A stretch of DNA of 6,751 nt from Lachnospiraceae bacterium (GTDB lineage: Bacteria; Bacillota; Clostridia; Lachnospirales; Lachnospiraceae): NCBI GenBank assembly GCA_017475845.1, contig JAFVEU010000004.1, positions 1 to 6,751 on the forward strand. The letters are read 5' to 3'. Below are positions 1 through 6,378 of the stretch, piece after piece; the first letter of the stretch is position 1, and every line of letters starts with the position of its first letter. Under the pieces are notes generated by a model. The model ran no database searches. It was given only the letters and a program-made list of their open reading frames with translations, and was not told where the DNA came from. The translations under genes and the position numbers were made by a program.

Positions 1-1154
1 AAAAGCCTGAATTCCCCTTTTCTTGCCCTGTATTCCGATTCCACCGAGGGAGTAGCTGATCCCAGCACCACCGCCGCTCCGGCTATTTCCGCCCTTTTAA
101 GGGCAGCTTCCCTGGCGTGGTACTTTGGCATATTATCCGCCTTGTAGCTGTTCTCATGTTCCTCGTCGATTATTATGATCCCCGGGTTCTTAAAGGGAGC
201 AAAAAGAGCGGATCTGGGGCCTATCATCACATCGATCTCCCCGGCCTTCGCCCTTTCGTACTGATCATAACGCTCTCCGGCGGAAAGACGGCTGTGCATG
301 TAGGATACCCGGTTTCCGAACCTCTCATGGAACCTCATCACCGTCTGGAAGGTAAGGGCTATCTCCGGTATCAGCATTATAGCCTGTTTTCCGCGGCTTA
401 TCACGTGATCTATGATCTCTATATAGACCAGGGTCTTTCCGGAGCCCGTTATCCCTCTTATCAGGAAGGGTTTCCTGATGCCGGCGTCATAGTCCTTTAT
501 AAACTCATCAAGGACCACCTTCTGCTCAGCGCTCAGGCTTAAAGCGCTTCCGGCCTTTCCGCTCCTTATGCCGGGATTCCTGTATTCGCGCCTGGCATCC
601 ATCCTTATGAATCCCCGCTCAGACAGGTCATCAAGCACCTTCCTGCTCACATTCAGCTTGCTCATCAAAAGGGACGCGTCTATCTCCCCTGACCGGGAAA
701 TGGCGGATAAGACCCTTTCCCTTGCGGTATTATGCTTTGCCCCGAATTCCGCCGCAGCCTTTTCAAGCTCCTCCGGAGAAACAAGGGGGATTATATCAAA
801 AGACTTTTTTCCCCTTACGGATCTTTTAATGGGAAATACCACCTTAAGGGACTGGGAGAGGGTGCCGCCGTAGTGCTCCTTCATCCAGAAAGCGGTCTTT
901 ATCAGCTGCTCCTCCGCTCCGCTCTCCCCGGTGAGTTCAGGCACTTCTTCTATGTCCTTTATCAGGCTTTCTTCGATAACAGCTGTTTCTGAAATGGATA
1001 TCACATAGCCCTTTATCTTCCTGCTGCCCTTCCCGAAGGGAATGATCACCATGGCTCCGGGGTACACCTTTTCCTTAAGGGCCTCCGGGATCCTGTATTG
1101 AAAGGTACGGTCCAGCTTTTCTATGGAAATGTCTATTATCACATCCGCAAACAA
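1..1154 (-). CDS. priA: Primosomal protein N' (replication-restart helicase PriA), N-terminal part, cut by the window edge
   Basis: PriA is a superfamily 2 DNA helicase that recognises stalled or abandoned replication forks and reloads the replisome in the cytoplasm. The visible 384 codons begin with a typical 3'-DNA-binding domain (about residues 1-105, with LDRTFQYRIPE near the start), then a winged-helix region (about 110-200) and the first helicase lobe. Seen motifs are Walker A GITGSGKT (residues 234-241), Walker B DEEH (330-333) followed by SYK and a PKYHARE segment, and GSATPS (365-370), all in PriA order. The second helicase lobe and zinc-binding cysteines expected in a protein of about 730-800 residues lie outside the window. 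The start chosen is TTG at 1154: the murE stop codon at 1161-1163 is in the same frame, so no start further upstream is possible, and TTG puts FADVIIDI at the N-terminus as in other PriA proteins. It follows murE by 6 nt and is probably translationally linked to it. The family is certain; the start is likely. Confidence 0.95.
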   Translation of the reverse strand, partial: MFADVIIDISIEKLDRTFQYRIPEALKEKVYPGAMVIIPFGKGSRKIKGYVISISETAVIEESLIKDIEEVPELTGESGAEEQLIKTAFWMKEHYGGTLSQSLKVVFPIKRSVRGKKSFDIIPLVSPEELEKAAAEFGAKHNTARERVLSAISRSGEIDASLLMSKLNVSRKVLDDLSERGFIRMDARREYRNPGIRSGKAGSALSLSAEQKVVLDEFIKDYDAGIRKPFLIRGITGSGKTLVYIEIIDHVISRGKQAIMLIPEIALTFQTVMRFHERFGNRVSYMHSRLSAGERYDQYERAKAGEIDVMIGPRSALFAPFKNPGIIIIDEEHENSYKADNMPKYHAREAALKRAEIAGAAVVLGSATPSVESEYRARKGEFRL

Positions 1155-1160
1155 AACGCC

Positions 1161-2645
1161 TTACCTTCCGAGTATCTCGTCGATCAGCACTCTCTCGTCC
1201 ATGGGGTACTTTACCCCCTTTATCTCCTGATAGTCCTCATGGCCCTTACCCGCGAGGATGATGATGTCTCCGGGACGGCCCTCCTTAATGGCCCAGGCAA
1301 TGGCCTCCTTCCTGTCCTGTATCTTTATGTATTGTCCGTCAGTCTTCTTTATTCCGGTCTCAATATCATCCATGATAGCTGCCGGCTCCTCGAAGCGGGG
1401 ATTGTCGGAGGTGATAACGGTAAAATCCGCATATTTACCCGACACCTCTCCCATCTCGTAGCGGCGGAGCTTTGAACGGTTCCCTCCGCAGCCGAAAACG
1501 CAGACCAGCCTTCCGGGATCGTATTTCCTTAAGGAGACCAGCAGGCTTTTAAGAGCCATGGCATTATGGGCGTAATCGATTAAAAGGCTGAAATCATCGG
1601 AAACCTTTACCGCCTCGATACGTCCCCGGACATGCTCTTCCTTTAAGGCCTCTCTCACCGCTTCCTCTCCCGCGCCGTACTCAAGCCCGATGGCTGCGGC
1701 GCAGAGGGCGTTGTAAACGCTGAATTCCCCGGGGGTCCCTACCTCCAGATACTTAAGGTTATATTTGCCCTCCATGTCGAACATGACCCCCAGCTCTCCG
1801 GGCTTTTTGATAAGCTTTTCATTGACGGCCCGTATGTCGTTGTCCTGTCCCAGGGTGTTTTTTCCCTTAAGACCGAAGGTCACAACGCTGGTTCTTGACC
1901 CCTCAAGGATGTCCTTTAAGTGGGGGTCGTCACCGTTCAGCAGGCCATGGCGGCACTGCCTGAATAAGAGCCCCTTGCACCTTAAATAATCATCAAAATC
2001 CTTATGCTCGTCCGGACCTATGTGGTCAGGCTCTATATTTGTGAAAACCCCCAGATCGAAGTCAAATCCCTTTGTCCTGTCCATCATAAGGGCCTGGGAG
2101 GAAACCTCCATGACAACGGTGTCTATACCTTTATCCACCATCTTCCTGAAGGTCTCCTGGAGCACATAGGACTCCGGCGTGGTATTCTTTGCCGGTATGT
2201 GCTCGTCCCCGATTATGGTCTCTATGGTACCGATAAGACCCACCCTGTGGCCGGCCTTTTCCAGTATGGCCTTCGCAAGATAGGTGGTGGTGGTCTTCCC
2301 CTTGGTGCCTGTGATACCTGTGATCTTCATGTTCACCGCCGGGTTCTTGAACCAGGCAGCGGAAATGCAGGCCAGGGCCTCACGGCTGTTCCTTACCCTT
2401 ATCTCCACTGCGCCTAAGTCTCCCGGAAGGTCCACATCCCTTTCGGTGACGATGGCCGCAGCCCCCTTTTCAACTACTTCGGAGGCTGCGTCATGTCCGT
2501 CAAACTTTGCGCCCTTTATGCACACAAAGAGATTTCCCGGAGAAACCTTTCTGGAATCGTAGGAGATACCGCTTATCTCCAGCTCATCCGCTTCTCCTCT
2601 CACTATATCGAATCCGATTCTCTTTAACAGATCTAAAAGCTGCAT
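1161..2645 (-). CDS. murE: UDP-N-acetylmuramoyl-tripeptide synthetase MurE, probably meso-diaminopimelate specific
   Basis: MurE is the cytoplasmic ATP-dependent ligase that adds the third residue of the peptidoglycan stem peptide to UDP-MurNAc-L-Ala-D-Glu. The 494-residue length is normal for the family. Domains in order: N-terminal UDP-binding domain (about 1-100), central ATPase domain with the P-loop GITGTKGKTTT (110-120), MEVSSQAL (179-186) and a lysine at K224 where the carbamylated lysine sits in E. coli MurE, and a C-terminal substrate domain (about 340-494). DNPR at 414-417 is the motif associated with meso-diaminopimelate rather than lysine; AGKGHEDYQ follows at 465-473. Odd points are DYAHNAMAL (357-365) in place of the common DYAHTPDAL form, and GCGGNRSKLRRYEM (385-398) in place of GCGGDRDxxKRPxM. 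ATG at 2645 is preceded by AGAAAGG (2654-2660) at 8 nt spacing. The gene starts 21 nt after thlA and ends 6 nt before priA. MurE is sure; amino-acid specificity is inferred from DNPR. Confidence 0.95.
   Translation of the reverse strand: MQLLDLLKRIGFDIVRGEADELEISGISYDSRKVSPGNLFVCIKGAKFDGHDAASEVVEKGAAAIVTERDVDLPGDLGAVEIRVRNSREALACISAAWFKNPAVNMKITGITGTKGKTTTTYLAKAILEKAGHRVGLIGTIETIIGDEHIPAKNTTPESYVLQETFRKMVDKGIDTVVMEVSSQALMMDRTKGFDFDLGVFTNIEPDHIGPDEHKDFDDYLRCKGLLFRQCRHGLLNGDDPHLKDILEGSRTSVVTFGLKGKNTLGQDNDIRAVNEKLIKKPGELGVMFDMEGKYNLKYLEVGTPGEFSVYNALCAAAIGLEYGAGEEAVREALKEEHVRGRIEAVKVSDDFSLLIDYAHNAMALKSLLVSLRKYDPGRLVCVFGCGGNRSKLRRYEMGEVSGKYADFTVITSDNPRFEEPAAIMDDIETGIKKTDGQYIKIQDRKEAIAWAIKEGRPGDIIILAGKGHEDYQEIKGVKYPMDERVLIDEILGR
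1164..1169 (-). promoter_or_regulatory. Ribosome binding site deciding the TTG start of priA
   Basis: GGAAGG on the minus strand lies within the last two sense codons of murE, 9 nt before the TTG at 1154-1152. It is the only purine-rich site in range and supports this non-ATG start. The next possible start, GTG at 1145-1143, would leave a longer gap and lose three residues of the conserved N-terminus. Confidence 0.6.
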
Positions 2646-2666
2646 TTCCTGTACCTTTCTGCGGCA

Positions 2667-3854
2667 TCACTTTTCAACTATGCAGGCACAGCCCATACCA
2701 CCGCCGACGCAGAGGGTGGCGAGGCCTTTATGTACCTTTCTCTTTTCCATCTCGTAGAGAAGGGTAACAAGGATCCTGGCTCCGGAACAGCCCACCGGAT
2801 GTCCCAGGGCGATGGCTCCGCCGTTCACGTTCAGTATGTCCTTTGAAAAACCAAGCTCCTTCTGTACCGCTACAGACTGGGCCGCAAAGGCTTCGTTTGC
2901 CTCGATAAGGTCAAAGTCCCCGATCTCATAGCCTGCCTTCTTCATCACCTTTCTGGTGGCGGGCACGGGGCCGATCCCCATGATCCTGGGATCACATCCT
3001 GCAAGTTCTCCTGCAATCCAGGTTGCCATGGGTTTAACCCCCAGCTCCTTGGCCTTGTCTTCACTCATCACGATCATGGCTGCTGCTGCATCATTTATAC
3101 CTGAAGCATTTCCTGCAGTCACAAGACCGCCATCCTTCTTAAAGGCGGGCTTAAGCTTTGAAAGGCTCTCAACCGTGACACCGGCCCTGGGTCCCTCATC
3201 CGTATCAAAAAGGATGGTCTCCTTCTTCTTTTTCACTTCCACGGGAACGATCTCATCCTTGAACTTCCCGTCCTTTATGGCTTTTTCGGCCTTCTGCTGG
3301 GAAATGGCCGCGAATTCGTCCAGCTCCTCCCTGGTAAGCTTCCACTCCTCGCAGATATTCTCGGCTGTCATGCCCATGTGATAATCATAAAATGCATCCG
3401 TCAGGGCATCCTTTATCATAGAGTCCTGCAGGCTCATGGCGTTGCTTCCCATCCTGTAGCCGTACCTGCCGTTGGGAAGAAGGTAGGGTGCCATGGACAT
3501 GTTCTCCATGCCTCCCGCAACGATGATATCCGCATCCCCCATAGCGATAAGCTTGGCCGCAAGATTCACGGAATGCATGCCCGATCCGCAGAGCACGTTG
3601 ATGGTGGTAGCAGGCACCTCGTCGGGGATCCCCGCATTCCTGGCGGACTGTCTCGCCGGGTTCTGTCCTGTTCCCGCCTGAATAACACAGCCCATATAGA
3701 CCTCATCCACCATTTCGGGCTTTACTCCCGATCTGTTCAGTGCCTCTCTGATGGCTATCTCACCAAGCTTTGCCGCACTGGTGGTGGAAAGCGCACCTCC
3801 CATTACCCCTATTGCAGTCCTCACTGCTCCTGCGAGTACAACCTTTCTTGCCAT
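2667..3854 (-). CDS. thlA: Acetyl-CoA C-acetyltransferase (biosynthetic thiolase)
   Basis: This enzyme condenses two acetyl-CoA into acetoacetyl-CoA in the cytoplasm, the first committed step of butyrate or butanol formation in clostridia. The 395-residue length and the whole sequence fit the biosynthetic thiolase family. Catalytic residues are all visible: nucleophile C89 in NVLCGSGMHS, N320 in the NEAF motif, H352 in GHPVGCSGAR (351-360), and C382 in CVGGGMGCA. The GGMENMS segment (114-120) is also typical. The N-terminal thiolase domain covers about residues 1-265 and the C-terminal domain about 273-394. The start is fixed by AAAGGAGG (3861-3868) 6 nt before ATG. It is the first gene of the apparent thlA-murE-priA unit, and no other butyrate-pathway genes (crt, hbd, bcd, etf) are in the window. 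A degradative 3-ketoacyl-CoA thiolase is less likely, given the length and the resemblance to acetoacetyl-forming enzymes, but chain-length preference cannot be proven from sequence alone. Confidence 0.93.
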   Translation of the reverse strand: MARKVVLAGAVRTAIGVMGGALSTTSAAKLGEIAIREALNRSGVKPEMVDEVYMGCVIQAGTGQNPARQSARNAGIPDEVPATTINVLCGSGMHSVNLAAKLIAMGDADIIVAGGMENMSMAPYLLPNGRYGYRMGSNAMSLQDSMIKDALTDAFYDYHMGMTAENICEEWKLTREELDEFAAISQQKAEKAIKDGKFKDEIVPVEVKKKKETILFDTDEGPRAGVTVESLSKLKPAFKKDGGLVTAGNASGINDAAAAMIVMSEDKAKELGVKPMATWIAGELAGCDPRIMGIGPVPATRKVMKKAGYEIGDFDLIEANEAFAAQSVAVQKELGFSKDILNVNGGAIALGHPVGCSGARILVTLLYEMEKRKVHKGLATLCVGGGMGCACIVEK

Positions 3855-3860
3855 AACATA

Positions 3861-3868
3861 CCTCCTTT
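3861..3868 (-). promoter_or_regulatory. Strong ribosome binding site of thlA
   Basis: AAAGGAGG on the minus strand lies 6 nt before the thlA ATG, close to the ideal anti-16S complement. It predicts high translation, as expected for a major fermentation enzyme. Confidence 0.85.
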
Positions 3869-3889
3869 AATAAATATCTTGTGTTTTGT

Positions 3890-4039
3890 TTAGTTCCATT
3901 TGGATTTTCTGCCCTTCCGGGCTACGCCTATATAGGTTTTTCCTGTATTCAGCCTTATCTCGTTTCCCGCATCATCATAATATCTGGTGGGAGAATACTC
4001 TCCCGTCTTTTTCCGGGTGATGTGTAGTCCCCAGCTTTT
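3890..4039 (-). pseudogene. C-terminal remnant resembling a DUF3048 (YerB-type) lipoprotein
   Basis: A 49-codon open stretch ends at TAA (3890-3892), only 22 nt before the thlA ribosome binding site. It opens right after an in-frame TGA (4040-4042) and contains no ATG, GTG or TTG start. Its translation has ITRKKTGEYSPTRYYD, then GNEIRLNTGKTYIGV, then a short basic tail. This resembles, from memory, the C-terminal end of DUF3048 proteins, which close with an I-T-W/x-K stretch, T-x-Y/F-Y-D, and GNEI-x-LN-x-GKT-x-I. A complete member has about 330-380 residues with a signal peptide, so nearly all of the gene is missing. The upstream DNA continues in other frames without recognisable family sequence. 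I read it as the decayed 3' end of a former gene. Family assignment is moderate because the match is short. Confidence 0.45.
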
Positions 4040-4106
4040 TCAACATTTCAGGATCTTTTTTCAGTCATTGACAATACCTCTTATTCCCTGTCAGAAGTCA
4101 AAGATA

Positions 4107-4115
4107 AGTATACCA
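4107..4115 (-). promoter_or_regulatory. Extended -10 promoter element facing thlA
   Basis: On the minus strand TGG-TATACT forms a strong extended -10 (TATACT at 4107-4112, TGn at 4113-4115). At 17 nt spacing the -35 position (4130-4135) reads TTCTTT, a poor match, which an extended -10 can compensate. Transcription would start near 4100, cross the DUF3048-like remnant and give thlA a leader of about 245 nt. This is the best minus-strand promoter I see ahead of the thlA-murE-priA unit. A TGGAAC/TATTTA pair closer to thlA would start the RNA inside the ribosome binding site, so it is unlikely. Confidence 0.5.
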
Positions 4116-4120
4116 TATTT

Positions 4121-4249
4121 CTACTTCTCAAAGAAGTGATCCAGTCCTTCGGCAATGCCCTCCGCTACCTTTGAAAGAGCCTTATCCGAATAGTCGGACA
4201 CGGTATCACCTATCTCCGGCTGTCCAGACTTTATTCCATCCCGGTATCC
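4121..4249 (-). pseudogene. Short C-terminal coding scrap of an unrecognised gene
   Basis: A 42-codon stretch on the minus strand ends at TAG (4121-4123) and is closed upstream by TAA (4250-4252). It has no ATG; the only possible start is an internal GTG without a ribosome binding site. Its end, DKALSKVAEGIAEGLDHFFEK split as DKALSKVAEG and IAEGLDHFFEK, has a plausible amphipathic-helix pattern, faintly like the last helix of cell-wall amidases, but I cannot assign it. It may be the end of a deleted gene or chance. It is adjacent to the other remnant, which supports decay of this interval. Confidence 0.25.
4123..4137. repeat. Perfect inverted repeat overlapping the -35 region of the thlA-side promoter
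   Basis: ACTTCT-CAA-AGAAGT has 6-bp perfect arms and a 3-nt centre. It spans the -35 position of the minus-strand promoter whose -10 lies at 4107-4112. It may be an operator; no poly-T run follows on either strand, so it does not look like a terminator. Confidence 0.4.
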
Positions 4250-4357
4250 TTAAGGAATACCCGGACGGTACCATTATACAGTTTTTACCGCCTCAAATAA
4301 ACACTGCGGAAAAAAAGCAGGACCGGAGCTTTTGTCATGACAGGAGGGACAGCTTTT

Positions 4358-4386
4358 TTGAACTAAAACGGGAAATATGGTATAAA
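4358..4386 (+). promoter_or_regulatory. Sigma-A type promoter of rqcH
   Basis: TTGAAC (4358-4363), a 17-nt spacer, and TATAAA (4381-4386) with a TGG extension immediately before it (4378-4380) make a near-consensus vegetative promoter. Transcription should start around 4393. The ATG at 4386 therefore overlaps the -10 and would not be in the mRNA, which supports translation from ATG 4410. Confidence 0.75.
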
Positions 4387-4394
4387 TGAAGACC

Positions 4395-4401
4395 AAAGGA
4401 G
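4395..4401 (+). promoter_or_regulatory. Ribosome binding site selecting the rqcH start at 4410
   Basis: AAAGGAG lies 8 nt before ATG 4410. The alternative in-frame ATG at 4386 has no purine-rich site at the right distance and would add eight residues not typical of the family. Confidence 0.75.
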
Positions 4402-4409
4402 TCAGGATC

Positions 4410-6164
4410 ATGGCATTTGACGGTATCACCGTAGCCGCAGTGGCTGCGGAAATGAGAAAAGAAGCCCTTAACGGGCGCATATATAAGATCGCCCAGCCGG
4501 AAAACGATGAGATACTTATCACGGTAAAAACGGCGGATGGCGGCACCAGGCGGTTATTGCTGTCGGCTTCCGCATCCCTTCCCTTTGCCTGCTTTACGGA
4601 GAGCAATAAGGTGAGCCCCATGACAGCTCCCAATTTCTGCATGCTCCTAAGAAAGCATGCCCAGAACGGGAGGATAACAAGTGTTACTCAACCGGGACTG
4701 GAGAGGGTCATAAGGATAGGTATAGAGCATATGGATGAGATGGGGGATATGAAGGAAAAATATCTCATCATCGAGCTCATGGGTAAATACAGCAATCTTA
4801 TTTTTGTGGACGAGAACGAGACAATAATCGACAGTATAAAACGCATACCGGAGTCGGTAAGCTCCGTAAGGGCAGTCCTGCCGGGGAGGCCTTATTTCAT
4901 CCCCTTTACGGAGGATAAGAAAGATCCTGTCAGTGGGCTTGAAAAAGATGATTTTATGTCAACCATTTCCGGGTCCTCCCTTTCAGTGATCAAGGCTCTC
5001 TACGGAAACTACACCGGGATCTCCCCCGTGGAAGCAAGCGACCTATGCTTCAGGGCAGGCATAGACGGCAATTTCTCCACCGCCTCCCTTTCGGATACGG
5101 ATACGGAAAGGCTTTTTGACTGCTTTTCCTCACTGATCAGTGATATAAAGGAGGAACGTTTTTCCCCGGAGATAATCTATGATGACAGGGGAAACCCGGT
5201 GGAATTTGCGGCCCTGCACCTTTCCCAGTATGAGGACTTAAAGGCCGTGCATCCCAGAAGCATCTCTCTTGTGCTGGAAAGATACTATGCGGAAAAGAAC
5301 CGCTCCGTCCGGATAAAACAGCGTTCCGCGGATCTGAGGAAGATAGTCTCCACCCTTATAGAGCGGGATTCCAAAAAGTACGACATACAGCTTAGGCAGC
5401 TTGAAGATACCAGGAAAAAGGATAAGTTCAGGATCTACGGGGAACTCCTTAATACCTACGGCTACAGTGCCGTGCCGGGAGAAAAGTCCTTTAGCTGCCT
5501 TAATTACTATGATAACAAAGAGATCACCATCCCTCTCGATCCCCAGAAGACCGCTCTGGAAAACGCCAAAAAGTACTTTGACCGCTATCAGAAGCTTAAG
5601 CGCACGGAAGAAGCGGTAACGGTGCAGCTTAAGGAGACAAAGGCGGATCTTGACCATCTACTTACGGTACAGGCTTCCCTTGACATGGCGGAAAATGAGG
5701 CGGATATAAGCGAGATAAGACGGGAGCTCATAGAAACCGGATACATAAGGGGAAGGGGCGAAAATAAGGGAAAGAAGAAGACAGAGGCCGGAAAGCCTCT
5801 CCACTTTATCTCCAGCGACGGCTACGATCTCTATGTGGGGAAAAATAACCTTCAGAACGATTATCTGACCTTTAAGATCGGAAACGCAAACGACTGGTGG
5901 TTCCATTCAAAGAAGTTCCCCGGTTCCCATGTGATCCTAAAGAGCGGAAAAAACCCGGACAGCATCCCGGACAGGGCCTTTAACGAGGCCGGCGCCTTAG
6001 CCGCCTATTTCAGCAAGGGAAGGGACCAGTCAAAGGTAGAGATCGACTATGTTCAGAGAAAGGAAGTAAAAAAGCCCGCGGGAGCAAAGCCGGGCTTCGT
6101 GGTCTATTATACCAACTATTCCATGGCCATAGCTCCGGGGATAGAAGGCTTAAGGGAGGGCTGA
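4410..6164 (+). CDS. rqcH: Ribosome-associated quality control protein RqcH (NFACT / fibronectin-binding-protein family)
   Basis: RqcH binds large ribosomal subunits carrying a blocked nascent chain and recruits tRNA-Ala to add C-terminal alanine tails that mark the chain for proteolysis; older annotation calls the family fibronectin-binding protein. The 584-residue length is normal. Order of domains: NFACT-N (about 1-180, starting MAFDGITVAA, with NGRIYKIAQP at 21-30 and LMGKYSNLIF at 123-132), a helix-hairpin-helix region (about 180-260), long helical coiled-coil arms (about 285-435), and NFACT-R (about 463-575) with NDWWFHSKKFPGSHV (494-508) and KKPAGAKPGFVVY (554-566). At the catalytic-cleft position described as Asp-Arg in Bacillus RqcH, this protein has E98-R99. 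The start at 4410 is chosen because family members begin MAFDG, AAAGGAG (4395-4401) lies 8 nt upstream, and the earlier in-frame ATG at 4386 falls inside the promoter. It appears monocistronic, with its own promoter and a terminator at its stop codon. Confidence 0.94.
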   Translation: MAFDGITVAAVAAEMRKEALNGRIYKIAQPENDEILITVKTADGGTRRLLLSASASLPFACFTESNKVSPMTAPNFCMLLRKHAQNGRITSVTQPGLERVIRIGIEHMDEMGDMKEKYLIIELMGKYSNLIFVDENETIIDSIKRIPESVSSVRAVLPGRPYFIPFTEDKKDPVSGLEKDDFMSTISGSSLSVIKALYGNYTGISPVEASDLCFRAGIDGNFSTASLSDTDTERLFDCFSSLISDIKEERFSPEIIYDDRGNPVEFAALHLSQYEDLKAVHPRSISLVLERYYAEKNRSVRIKQRSADLRKIVSTLIERDSKKYDIQLRQLEDTRKKDKFRIYGELLNTYGYSAVPGEKSFSCLNYYDNKEITIPLDPQKTALENAKKYFDRYQKLKRTEEAVTVQLKETKADLDHLLTVQASLDMAENEADISEIRRELIETGYIRGRGENKGKKKTEAGKPLHFISSDGYDLYVGKNNLQNDYLTFKIGNANDWWFHSKKFPGSHVILKSGKNPDSIPDRAFNEAGALAAYFSKGRDQSKVEIDYVQRKEVKKPAGAKPGFVVYYTNYSMAIAPGIEGLREG

Positions 6165-6187
6165 AAAGCTCTCCCTATATGTTTTTT
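6153..6187 (+). terminator. Intrinsic terminator of rqcH, overlapping its stop codon
   Basis: AGGGAGGGCT (6153-6162) pairs with AGCTCTCCCT (6167-6176) in a 10-bp stem with one G-U pair, closed by a GAAA tetraloop (6163-6166). ATATG and then six T (6182-6187) follow. The stem begins within the last codons of rqcH, and the TGA stop straddles stem and loop. The five-base gap before the T run is slightly long, but the hairpin is strong. Confidence 0.75.
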
Positions 6188-6234
6188 ACCGCAAAAATCT
6201 CGCGTGTTATTATTTCCGGTTGTATCAGACCCTC

Positions 6235-6249
6235 GGTAAAGTATTTACC
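6235..6249. repeat. Short perfect inverted repeat in the rqcH-vapC gap
   Basis: GGTAAA-GTA-TTTACC has 6-bp arms around a 3-nt centre. It lies in an AT-rich 214-nt gap between the converging rqcH and vapC genes, with no T run and no promoter that I can pair with it. Its role is unknown; it could be a chance palindrome. Confidence 0.35.
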
Positions 6250-6285
6250 TTAACTTGAGCGCAGTGCTCTCTCAAAGAAACTTGG

Positions 6286-6331
6286 CAAAATGAAAAAAAC
6301 GGTCTTATCGAAGTCAGGAAAAATCATTTTG
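6286..6331. repeat. 8-bp inverted repeat downstream of vapC, possibly part of its transcript end
   Basis: CAAAATGA (6286-6293) and TCATTTTG (6324-6331) are perfect inverse copies 30 nt apart. Read on the minus strand, in the direction of vapC, a weak CTT-CGAT-AAG hairpin is followed by seven T (6293-6299). This may be a poor terminator for vapC about 50 nt after its stop. The internal stem has mismatches, so the call is tentative. The rest of 6188-6378 shows no coding potential I can support. Confidence 0.3.
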
Positions 6332-6378
6332 AATTGATGTTCTGAATTTATTCTTTAGTGAACTATGATGAAATGTAT

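Noticed and set aside
3989..4004. Inverted repeat GGGAGA-ATAC-TCTCCC
   Set aside because: It lies within the DUF3048-like coding remnant, where it encodes conserved-looking residues, and no T run directly follows; probably incidental.
4307..4359. A-run and T-run bracketing a GC-rich stretch before rqcH, looking like a terminator
   Set aside because: The outer arms pair only as AAAAAAGC/GCTTTTTT and the interior does not form a continuous stem; no plus-strand gene upstream needs a terminator.
4171..4389. Plus-strand 72-codon reading frame ending just before rqcH
   Set aside because: It begins with TTG without a ribosome binding site, overlaps the rqcH promoter and the minus-strand scrap, and shows no recognisable domain, although a short stretch (KEYPDGTIIQF) looks protein-like.
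4386..4409. rqcH starting eight codons earlier at ATG 4386
   Set aside because: That ATG overlaps the -10 element, has no ribosome binding site, and would put residues before MAFDG that family members lack.
4274..4642. Minus-strand 122-codon reading frame
   Set aside because: It is antisense to the start and promoter of rqcH, and its sequence is low-complexity hydrophobic without family features; a shadow of the real gene.
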